DNA of 44,894 bases from an uncultured Lactobacillus sp. (GCF_910589175.1 NZ_CAJURR010000020.1:1-44894), one strand, 5' to 3'. Shown: positions 7,809-17,090, counted from the first letter of the stretch. Translations and numbers: made by a program. Notes: a model not told the origin generated them from the sequence alone.

Positions 7809-9242
7809 TTACAAATTGTCGCCACGTTCAAATTGAAATTTAGAAGAATTTAGTGCTTGTCTCGTCAAATCACTTATTAATTTCTTAGTTTCATTAGTAA
7901 TATATGCAGCCGTTTCAGCATTAGCAGCAGTTAAATATTTAGTTTGTTCTTTTCCAGATAATTCTCCAGCTTTCTCATCGGTTGCTGAAATGCGGCTAAC
8001 AGCGTAACTCTGACATTCATCTCTAAAATTCTCAACCTGGTAAATAAACTGATGATATCTTGGCTCTACCAAAACTTGTAAACTCTTATACAACCAATAT
8101 GCACTAGACTCTGGAGTAACCATATGACTAGCCGTTTGATAATTTAATGGTGTGTCATCAATATTTGTATAGAAAGGTACATAAGGACTATAAGCATAAA
8201 AACCAAAGTTAACCCACTGAATACCTGCTATTTTTTTAGGAACATCATTTCTAATTTGAAGAATACAACTAGATTGATTTCTGTCCAAAGCAATTGATCT
8301 AAACATTTTTTGCTTCTTATCATCTCCTGAAGCAAAAGACCCCATTGGGTCATATTCAGTACCGTTATAGTGACTAGACAAGAAAAATTCTACATCCTCA
8401 ACGCCAATTTTCTTTTCCGGTTTTCTAATAAATGGCATTTCTTGACTTAACGGATCCTGCTCAATACTTGGATTAAAAAGCTTCTGACCGTACCAAGTTC
8501 TTGGGGTGTTATAGTAACTATCTGCTTCTGCTTTAGTACCAAAAATATCTCTAAAACTCCACTTACCGTCAGTACTTGGATTTAAGTGATTTTTTTCTAC
8601 AAAATCACGAATAGTTGGTGCATACATAAAATTATCATGATCATCAAAATCAATATCTTGAATCACCATGATATTAGGACAAATTGCATAGGAATCTTCG
8701 GGAATTCTTTGTGCTACCCATTGATGACCAGCGCCAGTTTCAAAATACCAAACTTCATCGTGGTCAGAAAAAGCGATACCATTACTTTCACCAGTACCAT
8801 ATTTTTCAATTAATTTACCTAAACGCTCTACCCCTTCACGAGCAGTCTTAACAAATGGTAAGACAAGGTAAACCATCGAATCTTCATCTATTCCATCCTC
8901 TACTAATGGATCATGACCTAAACAGCGAGCATTTGTGGCCTCTGTTTCAGTAGCCGACATAGCAACGTTATATTCATTAATTCCCTGTTCATCCCAGCGG
9001 CCTTCTGATTCATCAGCTGTTGGGGTTGCAGTCCACTTGCAACCATGTCCCTTTAAATGAAGCTTTAAACCATTATATTTTGAAACGTATTCTTCATCGT
9101 AGTCTTTTGCTTCATGGACAACAAAAAGCTTTTCATTAATACCACCATAACCGTCTTCATCACGGGCAATAATAGTTGAGCCATCAATTGTAGCTTTTTT
9201 TCCGACAATCATTGCCGTACAGTTATCCTTGCTTTTGTTCAT
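7809..9242 (-). CDS. pepD: Dipeptidase, peptidase family C69 (PepD)
   Basis: A 477-residue Ntn-hydrolase-type dipeptidase, the length expected for lactobacillar PepD/PepDA. The conserved N-terminal pattern NCTAMIVGKKATIDGSTIIA places the nucleophilic Cys at residue 8, exposed after removal of the short N-terminal segment in characterised homologues. It cleaves dipeptides taken up by this amino-acid auxotroph. AGGAG lies 6-7 bases before the ATG. A nuclease gene precedes it by 31 bp on the same strand, so the two may share a transcript. The protein has no signal peptide and is expected to be cytoplasmic. Confidence 0.9.
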   Translation of the reverse strand: MNKSKDNCTAMIVGKKATIDGSTIIARDEDGYGGINEKLFVVHEAKDYDEEYVSKYNGLKLHLKGHGCKWTATPTADESEGRWDEQGINEYNVAMSATETEATNARCLGHDPLVEDGIDEDSMVYLVLPFVKTAREGVERLGKLIEKYGTGESNGIAFSDHDEVWYFETGAGHQWVAQRIPEDSYAICPNIMVIQDIDFDDHDNFMYAPTIRDFVEKNHLNPSTDGKWSFRDIFGTKAEADSYYNTPRTWYGQKLFNPSIEQDPLSQEMPFIRKPEKKIGVEDVEFFLSSHYNGTEYDPMGSFASGDDKKQKMFRSIALDRNQSSCILQIRNDVPKKIAGIQWVNFGFYAYSPYVPFYTNIDDTPLNYQTASHMVTPESSAYWLYKSLQVLVEPRYHQFIYQVENFRDECQSYAVSRISATDEKAGELSGKEQTKYLTAANAETAAYITNETKKLISDLTRQALNSSKFQFERGDNL

Positions 9243-9273
9243 TGTTTTCTCCTAAATTAAATATAAAAATTAA

Positions 9274-10122
9274 CTATTGATTAACTACCATATTACGATC
9301 TATTTTAGCCCTACCATTATTATAATCAAATACATAATCAGGCTGCACGTTATAGATATAAACATTAAAATCTAAATTATTATTTAAACTTATAGCCTGT
9401 AAATTAATACCACGTGCCATTAATTCATTTCCCCTAAAGATTGGCGTTGCCTGAAAAATAACCTTATTACCTTGTTTTAAGGCATTACGTACTTTTCCTT
9501 CAAAAATAGTCTGAATTTTCTGGTTAGAAAAAGCTGTTTGTGTAAATAGGTTTTTAGGATTATTTTGATCACCTGATTGATTATTAGGATTATAATTTCC
9601 ATCTTGATCAATTCCTGCAGAAACTGAATAAGCAATTAAGTGTCCACGATTATAAATTTGAGTCCCATTTTCACGATTAGAATGCCATGCAGTTGGATTA
9701 ATAAACTGTCTTACACGTAAAGAATCATTTGCCACATTTCTTGGCTCTAAGAAGGCAGTATTTGAATGAGAAGTTCTGTTCAAATTATCTAAATTAGAAT
9801 AGATTACCTTATTAACCTTCCAAGCATTTTTAATCAAAGTCGACTTATTATTATTTACATAGACATATGCCTTGTCTCCGCTCTTAAAGTCTAAATTAGC
9901 CAATTTTTGATAGTCAGCATTTGATAAGCCACCATAATTAGTATCCGCTGTTGTCGCATTCTTTACTACTTGCTGGGAATTATCTTGGTTCTGATTTTGA
10001 TTCGCTACTTGATTAGAAGAATTAAGCTTAAACCAACCACCCCAAATAATAATTACTAGAGCTATAATCCAGTTTACTACTGTATTTGTCTGTTTTTTTC
10101 GATATTTTTTTCTCTTCGCCAT
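9274..10122 (-). CDS. Membrane-anchored or secreted DNA/RNA non-specific endonuclease
   Basis: A 282-residue nuclease of the His-Me finger (EndA/NucA) superfamily. A basic N-terminus is followed by one hydrophobic anchor (about residues 14-31), then an Asn/Gln-rich linker, then the nuclease domain. The catalytic motif is NRGHLIAYS (158-166), where most members have DRGH, so His161 is the expected general base. Metal-binding Asn residues fall in KNLFTQTAFSNQ downstream. The anchor and linker suggest action at the outer face of the membrane, for nutrient DNA scavenging or DNA uptake. AGGGGAAAG precedes the start. Confidence 0.83.
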   Translation of the reverse strand: MAKRKKYRKKQTNTVVNWIIALVIIIWGGWFKLNSSNQVANQNQNQDNSQQVVKNATTADTNYGGLSNADYQKLANLDFKSGDKAYVYVNNNKSTLIKNAWKVNKVIYSNLDNLNRTSHSNTAFLEPRNVANDSLRVRQFINPTAWHSNRENGTQIYNRGHLIAYSVSAGIDQDGNYNPNNQSGDQNNPKNLFTQTAFSNQKIQTIFEGKVRNALKQGNKVIFQATPIFRGNELMARGINLQAISLNNNLDFNVYIYNVQPDYVFDYNNGRAKIDRNMVVNQ

Positions 10123-10151
10123 TTATTCTTTCCCCTAACATTATTTCTTTC

Positions 10152-10180
10152 AGTATAGATATTTGAACGTACGTTTGCAA
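10152..10180 (-). promoter_or_regulatory. Promoter of the nuclease-pepD unit with an internal palindrome
   Basis: On the minus strand TTGCAA (10175-10180) and TATACT (10152-10157) are spaced by 17 bp. The spacer contains the perfect palindrome AACGTACGTT (10166-10175), in the divergent gap before the aldo/keto reductase. A regulator binding here is inferred. Confidence 0.55.
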
Positions 10181-10259
10181 TGTAATTAATAAGTTTTTGT
10201 TTATTCAGACTGTTACAATAAACGTAATAAGTATACTGAAAATAGAAAGAAGATTAAGA

Positions 10260-11084
10260 ATGGAATACTTTAATTTAAATGATGGAAATCGAATTCCTAA
10301 GATTGGTTTCGGAACCTATAAATTAAATGGTTCTCGTGGAGTTTTTGCTATCCAAGCCGCATTAAAAAATGGCTATCGTCTACTTGATTCTGCTGTTAAT
10401 TATGAAAATGAAGGAGCAGTAGGTCGTGCTATTAAAAATAGCGGTATAAATCGCGATGATATCTTTATAACATCTAAATTACCAGGGCGTCATCACAAAT
10501 ATCAGGAAGCCATAGAACAAATTCAAGAATCTCTTTATGCAGCTAATCTTGATTATTATGATCTCTATCTTATCCATTGGCCAAATCCAAAGGAGAATCA
10601 CTATCTTGAAGCCTGGCAAGCCATGCTAGATGCTCAAAGATTTGGCTTAATTCGCTCAGTAGGTGTTTCTAACTTTGAGCCGTCACATATTGAACATTTA
10701 TACCGTGAAACAGGCGTTATGCCAGCTGTTAACCAAGTAGAACTTCATCCCTACTGGTCCAGCAAGACAATTCGTGAGTATGATGATAACCATAACATCA
10801 TTACCGAAGCATGGAGTCCGCTGCAGCGTGCAGGCGAAGCTTTTCAAGAAAAAGAAATTATTGATTTAGCTCAAAAATACCATAAGTCACCCGCTCAAAT
10901 AATTTTACGATGGGAAACTCAACTTAATGTTGTTCCTATTCCCAAAGCTAGTTCCTATGAACATCAAATTAGCAATTTGGATATTTTTGATTTCAAATTA
11001 ACGCCTGAAGAAGTCCAAAAACTTATCAATTTAGACAAAATTTCTGCAAGAAGATTTGATCCTAATGAACATGAGGAATTTTAG
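10260..11084 (+). CDS. Aldo/keto reductase
   Basis: A 274-residue NADPH-dependent reductase of the AKR5/2,5-diketo-gluconate reductase-like group. The full catalytic tetrad is present: Asp43 and Tyr48 (DSAVNY), Lys73 (TSK) and His106 (LIHWP). VPIPKASS near the C-terminal third is the cofactor phosphate-binding loop. An in-frame ATG-less extension reaches back to 10197, but the ATG at 10260 is chosen because the family N-terminus (LNDGNRIPKIGFGTY) begins there and a purine-rich AGAAAGAAG precedes it. An LtrA-type membrane gene follows after 16 bp, probably in the same transcript. Confidence 0.88.
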   Translation: MEYFNLNDGNRIPKIGFGTYKLNGSRGVFAIQAALKNGYRLLDSAVNYENEGAVGRAIKNSGINRDDIFITSKLPGRHHKYQEAIEQIQESLYAANLDYYDLYLIHWPNPKENHYLEAWQAMLDAQRFGLIRSVGVSNFEPSHIEHLYRETGVMPAVNQVELHPYWSSKTIREYDDNHNIITEAWSPLQRAGEAFQEKEIIDLAQKYHKSPAQIILRWETQLNVVPIPKASSYEHQISNLDIFDFKLTPEEVQKLINLDKISARRFDPNEHEEF

Positions 11085-11100
11085 AAAGTAGGTAGGCTGG

Positions 11101-12225
11101 ATGCAAAATATATTAAATAAGCGAGTCTCAAAAATTGCCTTGTTTTATGACCTCGTTTTTGTCTACATGATATCTAAAACAACCGAGATTCTCCATCATC
11201 TAGAGCATGGATTAGTTTCACCTGCCTCTTTTGCTCTTTTTGCATTGATTGTAATTATTTTTATTAATTCATGGATGATTCAGACTGTCTTTACTAATAG
11301 ATATGGTATCGGTAGTTGGGCTGACATTGCTTTTTACTTTATTGATATGATGATCTTACTTTACATGTCTAATTCTTTTGATACTAATAATCTAACAGAG
11401 ATGAAAGTTCTATTTATTTCGGCTGGATTACTTTCGCTTACTCTAGCAAGCCACTATTTAATCAATTACTTTCAAGTTAAAAATTCTGTCGATCGAAATA
11501 TTTCCCGGGCATTTTTTATGATTTTAATTTTTAGGGCAAGTACATTAGTTATCGGGGGGATTTTAGATAACATTTTTGGCTTTATTTTAGCTGTTATCGG
11601 CATCATATTAAGCTGGTTAATGCCACTTCTCACTACAAAATATACTCTTAAACATCCAATTATTTTTCCTCATTTACTTGAAAGACTGAATCTCCTAGTA
11701 ATTATTATCTTTGGTGAAACAATTATTGGTATTGCGGATTACTTTCAACCTAAAACTTTTTCCTTCTATTCTATTCTTATCTTTTTAACCGTTGCCTTGC
11801 TATTTTTCACTTATGCACTACAATTTGATAAATTAATTAATGAAGACCAAGAAGATGTAACAGGTAATATACTAATCTATCTTCACTATTTAATAATCTT
11901 TGGCATTAGTTTAATTACTGTAAGTATAAAATTTATCCATGAATCGGATGCTAACTCATGGTTTGCTGTTTTATGTTTATATTGTGGAATTGGTTTATTC
12001 TATTTAGGACTATTATTTTCAACTCATTACAATAAACTGCAATTTAAGTTAAAAAAATCAACTATTTTTCTTTTTATTAGTACAACTTTAATTGGAACTA
12101 TTTCTTGTCTCATCTGGTCAAGCTTTGAAGTCATTACCATTCTCACTTTTATTATTGTTTCAATTAATATTGGTTGGCTCGTACATGTAAATCTTCCCCA
12201 TATCAAAAAAGGAATCCTGCTTTAG
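11101..12225 (+). CDS. ltrA: LtrA-family (low temperature requirement A) membrane protein
   Basis: A 374-residue polytopic protein with about ten predicted helices. The N-terminal segment SKIALFYDLVFVYMISKTTEI and the central ERLNLLVIIIFGETIIGI are the family signatures (consensus ..ELFFDLVFV.. and ERhgLfviivLGEsi). LtrA was named from a Listeria cold-growth mutant; its biochemical role is unknown. It follows the aldo/keto reductase by 16 bp, and its 3' end runs into the terminator hairpin. Confidence 0.82.
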   Translation: MQNILNKRVSKIALFYDLVFVYMISKTTEILHHLEHGLVSPASFALFALIVIIFINSWMIQTVFTNRYGIGSWADIAFYFIDMMILLYMSNSFDTNNLTEMKVLFISAGLLSLTLASHYLINYFQVKNSVDRNISRAFFMILIFRASTLVIGGILDNIFGFILAVIGIILSWLMPLLTTKYTLKHPIIFPHLLERLNLLVIIIFGETIIGIADYFQPKTFSFYSILIFLTVALLFFTYALQFDKLINEDQEDVTGNILIYLHYLIIFGISLITVSIKFIHESDANSWFAVLCLYCGIGLFYLGLLFSTHYNKLQFKLKKSTIFLFISTTLIGTISCLIWSSFEVITILTFIIVSINIGWLVHVNLPHIKKGILL

Positions 12226-12237
12226 GATTCCTTTTTT
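12205..12237. terminator. Bidirectional intrinsic terminator
   Basis: GGAATCCT and AGGATTCC form an 8-bp stem with a 5-nt loop, with six A before and six T after. It overlaps the last codons of ltrA and serves the convergent exonuclease gene too. Confidence 0.8.
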
Positions 12238-12252
12238 AATGTAAAAAATATT

Positions 12253-13215
12253 TTAACTACGTGCCCAATTATCAAGAACATTCAAGAAAAATTGCTCCGA
12301 CCAAATTCTAATATTTTGACCTTGTTTCTTTAATGCTCTTGCCTTATTTAATTCAACAATATCAGTTCTGAAGAAATCATGATCTCCAACTAAAAGGTAG
12401 TCTGTATCTTGACCGACTTCATCCCGAATAAAGCCACCCAAATTCTTTACAGCATTAGCTAGTTCATATTCATCTACATCTAAGTCACCAGCAATTACAA
12501 CATTCTTATGAGCAAAAGGACTACGGAAAGCTTGGCTTTGTTTAACAATCTCAGGCCATTCACTAGTTAAGTCTAGTGTTTTAACCATTTCTTGCGCTCT
12601 AAGCATATGTTCCTGTCTAAATAATCGATGAAATTCGTCAAAAACCTTTTTTGTATCTAGGCAGTCATCTAAACCGCGATGCTCTTGCGTTTCTGCGATA
12701 TCTAATCGATGCATACAATCTAAAAGCCGATTGTGTTGTTCTTGTGGATAAAAACTACGAGCTAAACGATAAACATCAACATAGTCATTATTTAAGACAG
12801 TTAAGTGATATTTTTCAGCTAGGTCATAGACAAAATTCAAATCAAAATTAACATTATATCCAACAATTGGATCACTACCAATAAATTCACGATACTTCTT
12901 TATTGCCTCTTGACCAGGTAGTCCCTTTTCCTCAATCGTCGTTTCATCAATTCCATTTAATTTGGTAATAAAAGCAGGCACCTTATTACTATCAGGAAAC
13001 TTCACCAATTCTGAAAAAGTTGCAACTACTTCTCCATGGCGAACCTTTAAACCACCCATCTCTGTAATTCGATCACGATATGGGCTAAGTCCAGTAGTTT
13101 CTACATCAATTAAGGTATAGTTATCCGGAAAGCCAGGTTTTTCAATACCTTTTTGACGTATTTTTTCTTGAGCTGCTGGAATTCGTAAAACACCTTGAAT
13201 AACTGAAATACTCAT
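12253..13215 (-). CDS. DnaQ-type 3'-5' exonuclease with C-terminal BRCT domain
   Basis: A 320-residue DEDDh exonuclease. Exo I is LIDVETTGL (Asp37, Glu39), Exo II is VGYNVNFDLNF, and Exo III is EHRGLDDCLDT with the catalytic His and Asp. Residues of about 230-315 form a BRCT module (FAHKNVVIAGDLDVDEYE...VKNLGGFIRDEV..DTDYLLVGD), as also found at the C-terminus of NAD-dependent DNA ligase. The combination suggests an accessory proofreading or repair nuclease tethered to DNA or a partner, rather than the PolC proofreading domain. AAAGG precedes the ATG. It is encoded just downstream of the sirtuin-like gene on the same strand (13 bp). Confidence 0.87.
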   Translation of the reverse strand: MSISVIQGVLRIPAAQEKIRQKGIEKPGFPDNYTLIDVETTGLSPYRDRITEMGGLKVRHGEVVATFSELVKFPDSNKVPAFITKLNGIDETTIEEKGLPGQEAIKKYREFIGSDPIVGYNVNFDLNFVYDLAEKYHLTVLNNDYVDVYRLARSFYPQEQHNRLLDCMHRLDIAETQEHRGLDDCLDTKKVFDEFHRLFRQEHMLRAQEMVKTLDLTSEWPEIVKQSQAFRSPFAHKNVVIAGDLDVDEYELANAVKNLGGFIRDEVGQDTDYLLVGDHDFFRTDIVELNKARALKKQGQNIRIWSEQFFLNVLDNWARS

Positions 13216-13228
13216 TTTTTACCTTTCA

Positions 13229-14029
13229 TTATTTTGAAATCTTTTCAATTGCTTCAGGAAGTGCCATGTCTAGACCTACACTTCTTTTTTGAATAGCGTC
13301 AGGTAATTCATCTTGACTTAAGTCTGCTGCTACATAATGCCAATCTTTGAACTGCTCAACTAATTTCACCATTGGATCAAGAAGCTGAGGACTAGTTGGA
13401 TCAACTCCTAGTTCAAGCACTACAACCTTCTTAGTCTGATTTCTGGCTAAAAACCAACGGAATCTAGTATTTGCATCCTCATCTGGAAAGAAGTGAGCAT
13501 TTAACGGCATATGAAGTTCCATTGGTGAATTACAATCCTCACATTTTGGAACCTCTCCTTGGCCATTAATGTATCTCTTCACTGTTGACAAATTAGAGTG
13601 TGTACCGTGATTTAAACCGCTAGAGCACTGCATCATTGTCCAGTCACCAAAAATATTAAAGATTTTTTCTTGATCAAAACCAGCTTTTTCAAAAAAATGG
13701 CCAAAAGTACTAGTAGCAATAAAATAATTCTTTCCATTTAAAAGTTCTTTTAATTGCTTCATTGCTTTACTTGGCTCATATTCAACTGAATACTCATTAA
13801 TTAATTGACTCCAGAATTGCCATTTTTCATCCCAAGAATCAAAATCTTTATCTAGTGCATCCGCAATTGTTTTTACATGATATTTTTCACTGATACTTTT
13901 ATATTCAATCGGAAAGGCCAAATTGTCAAACATATCAAGCCCTTCCATCTGTGCAAACCCATTACCTGCAGTCACAATAACCGCATCGGCATCTGCTAAC
14001 CATTTTTTTATTTCTTTAAAATCTTTCAT
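13229..14029 (-). CDS. Degenerate Sir2-family (class M-like) protein
   Basis: A 266-residue protein with the sirtuin outline. It has a Rossmann start (ADADAVIVTAGNGFAQMEG), a Cys-containing insert (MMQCSS..., then KCEDC) and a late VVVLELGVDPTSPQ strand. It most resembles class M sirtuins (SirTM) in general pattern. Key positions have changed: the usual GAG-S-GI loop reads TAGNGFAQMEG, the NAD-contacting TxN-D segment reads TSTFGH, and the catalytic HG or QG position reads FG in NIFGDW. Deacetylase or ADP-ribosylation activity is therefore doubtful. A second ATG (14029) is chosen because AAGGAAG is 8 bp away, versus 2 bp for the ATG at 14035. No macrodomain or lipoylation gene is adjacent. 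Confidence 0.75.
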   Translation of the reverse strand: MKDFKEIKKWLADADAVIVTAGNGFAQMEGLDMFDNLAFPIEYKSISEKYHVKTIADALDKDFDSWDEKWQFWSQLINEYSVEYEPSKAMKQLKELLNGKNYFIATSTFGHFFEKAGFDQEKIFNIFGDWTMMQCSSGLNHGTHSNLSTVKRYINGQGEVPKCEDCNSPMELHMPLNAHFFPDEDANTRFRWFLARNQTKKVVVLELGVDPTSPQLLDPMVKLVEQFKDWHYVAADLSQDELPDAIQKRSVGLDMALPEAIEKISK

Positions 14030-14046
14030 GATCATTTCTTCCTTTT

Positions 14047-14682
14047 TTATTTTTCAGAATATCCTACCAGACGTAATTGTCCATCAATATATTCTCCTAA
14101 AAAGACATCATCAGGACTATTATAACCAGCTTTAGTTACTTCCTGTTCAAGCCAAGCATTAGATTTATGGATCAACTCCAAAACATCTTCATTTACCTGT
14201 CCATCACTAATAATCGGAAAGCGAATATTATCTTCATCATTTTCAATTATCGTTAATTGGCCATTTTGTTCAAAAATACAATTTTTCACTTTTTCAACTG
14301 AATAAATTCCGCGACTTCTAAGTCTAAACATTAATTCATTGGCAGAAATACCAGCTTTCATACAATTTCCGACCAACACATGACCATTTTTAATTACTTG
14401 AACCGGTTTTCCATCAATCAAATTACGAATCCAATTACTGCGCTCGCGCCCAAATTTCAAAATAAAAACTACTAAAGTCCAAACGATTAACACCAATAAA
14501 AATTGAAGAACGGTAATACTTTGATTATATATTAAACCACCGATAATACCGCCCAGTACATAATTTTGCAGCTGATCCAAAGCTGTTGTTGGAGCTAAAT
14601 TACTTTTTCCAAAAACATTAATTTGAATGATCAAGGTTAATATCCCTAGAGAAAACTTAATAAATAATTGTGTATAATCCAT
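14047..14682 (-). CDS. YetF-like DUF421 membrane protein
   Basis: A 211-residue protein with three N-terminal membrane helices (about residues 8-25, 36-54 and 58-78) and a cytoplasmic DUF421 domain. The conserved KPVQVIKNGHVL and LMFRLRSRGIYSVEKV segments are typical of YetF/YdfR family proteins, whose function is not settled. A DUF3290 gene lies 7 bp upstream. This DUF3290-DUF421 pair recurs in Firmicutes, and the two proteins may form one membrane complex. Confidence 0.83.
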   Translation of the reverse strand: MDYTQLFIKFSLGILTLIIQINVFGKSNLAPTTALDQLQNYVLGGIIGGLIYNQSITVLQFLLVLIVWTLVVFILKFGRERSNWIRNLIDGKPVQVIKNGHVLVGNCMKAGISANELMFRLRSRGIYSVEKVKNCIFEQNGQLTIIENDEDNIRFPIISDGQVNEDVLELIHKSNAWLEQEVTKAGYNSPDDVFLGEYIDGQLRLVGYSEK

Positions 14683-14689
14683 CTTTTAC

Positions 14690-15139
14690 CTACTTTTGCA
14701 CATATACATGATGATCAATCACGTGCGCTCGATTTAATGTATAGCTATTATTGTTTTCGTTTAAATTCAATTGATAGTCTTCATTTTTCGAATCAATTCG
14801 CACAATCATCCCATCCTGCAAACTCAGTGAACTGACCATCACATCGCTTTCTTTAACATTTTCATCATCAGCAACTGATTTAATAAAGGGAACAATTTGG
14901 GCAGCTTTAGACTTCTGTTCATTATTTTGCACATATTTTTCATATTGCGTGCCGGTAAATAATAATAAAAACAAGAGGGCAATGATTCCTAAATCCCTAT
15001 ATCTGGTATTAAAACGATCACGCAAATATAGAATTGCAAAAATAATCATCGCACTAGCAGCAATAATTATTAAAATATATAAAGCTGTTCGATCTGTATT
15101 TTGATGGTTTTGAATATAATTTATCGTATAGAAATTCAT
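14690..15139 (-). CDS. DUF3290 membrane protein
   Basis: A 149-residue protein with two predicted helices (about residues 20-39 and 50-66) followed by a soluble C-terminal domain with SVADDENVKESDVMVSS. The family has no known activity but is regularly encoded beside DUF421 proteins, as here. The gene is 6 bp after pepT and 7 bp before the DUF421 gene, so the three are probably co-transcribed. Confidence 0.8.
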   Translation of the reverse strand: MNFYTINYIQNHQNTDRTALYILIIIAASAMIIFAILYLRDRFNTRYRDLGIIALLFLLLFTGTQYEKYVQNNEQKSKAAQIVPFIKSVADDENVKESDVMVSSLSLQDGMIVRIDSKNEDYQLNLNENNNSYTLNRAHVIDHHVYVQK

Positions 15140-15145
15140 TTAAAT

Positions 15146-16420
15146 CTAATACTTTCTCTTTAATGGACTTTCATCACGTTTATCATTTAATAAAACATGC
15201 TGCTTCGCAATTTCAATCAAGGTTTTAGCTAAAAGAGCCATGCTTTCAGTTGTTACATATTCATATGGTCCATGGAAATTTGCCCCACCATTAAATAAGT
15301 TAGGTGTAGGAATACCCTTTTCTGAAATAAAATCGCCATCTGTTCCTCCTCGAAATGGGATAACTTTTGGCTCTAATCCAAGAGACTTATAGGCATGTAA
15401 AACTAGATTTACTACATAGGGATGCTCTTTAATCAAATCTCCTGGACTATGATATTGATCATGCATTTCAAAAGTTACTCGATTTGTTCCATACTTTTTA
15501 TTCAACTTATCCACTGTACTTGTGATTAACTTTTTCTTTTGCTCAAAACCATCAGTATCAAAATCTCGAATAATTAGTTGAATTTGTGCATGATCAACAT
15601 TGCCGTTATTGGATAAAACCATAAAATAGCCATCAAAATCTTTACTATTTTCAGGGACCTCACTTGCTGGTAAAGCTTGAATAAATTCACTAGCTATCAA
15701 GGCTGCATTGACCATAAGACCGTATGCCTCGCCAGGATGAACTACTGTCCCATGAAAATCAATCGTAGCCGCTGCTGCATTGAAGGTCTCAAATGCAATA
15801 TCTCCTGGATCACCATTATCTAATGTATAAGCAAATTCAACAGGAAAACGTTCCACGTTAAAACGAGCAGCACCCTTACCAATTTCCTCATCTGGGCCAA
15901 AAGCAACCCAAATATCTCCATGTTCAAGATCAGGATTTTCTTTTAAAAATTTGAGCATTCCTAGTAATCCAGCAATTCCCGCCTTATCATCTGCACCAAG
16001 TAAAGTCGTTCCATCAGCGGTAATCAATGTTTCACCTAAATGTTTTTTTAAACTAGGAAATTCACTTGTGGATAAGACACGTCCCTCTTTTAAGAAAATA
16101 TCCTTTCCATCATAGTTCTGATGCACTAGCGGTTTTACATTTTCTGCATTAAAATCAGCCGTATCTACATGTGCTACAAAACCAATTGGAGTCACTTCTT
16201 TCTTAGTTGTCTTTTTTAGTTTTCCTACTAAATAGGAATCTTCTTCTGAAAATGAAATATTTTCTAAGCCTAATTTTTCTAATTCTTTCTCAATAATTTT
16301 CAACAAGTCAACTTGACCGGCAGTCGTCGGCACCGCTGCACTTTGTTCGTCTGATCGGGTATTCACTTTACAGTATTCTATAAATTTATCTTGAATATAT
16401 TTTTGATCGATTTCAGGCAT
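15146..16420 (-). CDS. pepT: Peptidase T (tripeptide aminopeptidase)
   Basis: A 424-residue zinc aminopeptidase of family M20B that removes the N-terminal residue from tripeptides in the cytoplasm. Metal and catalytic motifs are in order: AHVDTAD (His84, Asp86), LLGADDKAG (bridging Asp), GPDEEIG (catalytic and metal Glu), TLDNGDPG and a late GGTDGDFISEKGIPTPNLFNGG segment. Length matches PepT (about 410). It begins a likely operon with the DUF3290 and DUF421 genes. Confidence 0.95.
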   Translation of the reverse strand: MPEIDQKYIQDKFIEYCKVNTRSDEQSAAVPTTAGQVDLLKIIEKELEKLGLENISFSEEDSYLVGKLKKTTKKEVTPIGFVAHVDTADFNAENVKPLVHQNYDGKDIFLKEGRVLSTSEFPSLKKHLGETLITADGTTLLGADDKAGIAGLLGMLKFLKENPDLEHGDIWVAFGPDEEIGKGAARFNVERFPVEFAYTLDNGDPGDIAFETFNAAAATIDFHGTVVHPGEAYGLMVNAALIASEFIQALPASEVPENSKDFDGYFMVLSNNGNVDHAQIQLIIRDFDTDGFEQKKKLITSTVDKLNKKYGTNRVTFEMHDQYHSPGDLIKEHPYVVNLVLHAYKSLGLEPKVIPFRGGTDGDFISEKGIPTPNLFNGGANFHGPYEYVTTESMALLAKTLIEIAKQHVLLNDKRDESPLKRKY

Positions 16421-16483
16421 TTTTACTATCCCCCAAACTATTTTTAATTATATTTTAAGAAAAAATAGTTTTTTGTCAATTAC

Positions 16484-17020
16484 CTATAGTTCCGAGGCCC
16501 CACTCTCTGCATCAATTTTCTGATTTTTCCGATAAATGTCCCCTTTAGGATTATTGGGATCATCAACCAATTTTTGTCCGGTTTCTTTTAAGTAGTATTC
16601 CACAAGTGGATAAATATCTTGAACTGTTTCATTAATTCCAGCAAAATGATGGTCTTTATCAAAAATAGCCCGATATGTGTCTACCATAAATCGTTTTTGG
16701 GTATTAGTTTGATCCACAAAATGCAATTCTTTCTCTTCCCCTGTGCTTAACTTGTGGAATATTTCTGTTAATTGCTTCTTTTCGTTTTCGGTTTGACCAA
16801 GAGCCGTAATATTTTCTCCAAGTTCTGGCGGATTGTAATTCATCCCTGGTAATTGTTTATAATATGTAAATTTTCCAGTCTTATTGAAACTGAGCAAGCT
16901 GCTGGGAAACGAAGAAAGATAATTATCGAGGTCTTTTACTGTCATTAGTCCCGCGTTTAACCTTACATAGTCATTACCTTGTGCAGCATTTTTATAATTT
17001 TCAGTCCAATTTTCATTCAT
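16484..17020 (-). CDS. PAS-domain protein with SGAS tail (short paralogue)
   Basis: A 178-residue cytoplasmic protein. Residues of about 15-145 look like a PAS-type sensor fold, as found C-terminal to DUF438 in other bacteria (LNAGLMTVKDLDNYLSSFPS, LSFNKTGKFTYY, DTYRAIFDKDHHFAGINETV). The C-terminus has TGQKLVDDPNNPKGDIYRK and ends in AESGASEL. It is clearly related to the 244-residue protein encoded at 28934-29668, which shares YVKL/YVRL-AGL, QDIYP and TGQKLVDDP. No output domain is visible, so it may bind a ligand and signal by protein contact. The gene lies downstream of the pnuC terminator and appears to have its own promoter. Confidence 0.65.
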   Translation of the reverse strand: MNENWTENYKNAAQGNDYVRLNAGLMTVKDLDNYLSSFPSSLLSFNKTGKFTYYKQLPGMNYNPPELGENITALGQTENEKKQLTEIFHKLSTGEEKELHFVDQTNTQKRFMVDTYRAIFDKDHHFAGINETVQDIYPLVEYYLKETGQKLVDDPNNPKGDIYRKNQKIDAESGASEL

Positions 17021-17035
17021 CTCTGATACCTCACA

Positions 17036-17066
17036 AATAAAAAAAGCATGTCGAACTCGACATGCT
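17036..17066 (-). terminator. Intrinsic terminator after pnuC
   Basis: AGCATGTCGA (17045-17054) and TCGACATGCT (17057-17066) form a perfect 10-bp stem. The minus strand then runs into eight or more T. It separates pnuC from the downstream PAS gene. Confidence 0.8.
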
Positions 17067-17090
17067 AATTTTAACTTATTTTGATTACCC

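Noticed and set aside
13229..14035. Active NAD-dependent deacetylase call for the Sir2-like gene
   Set aside because: The catalytic His and NAD-contacting Asn/Asp positions are substituted, so only the fold is claimed.
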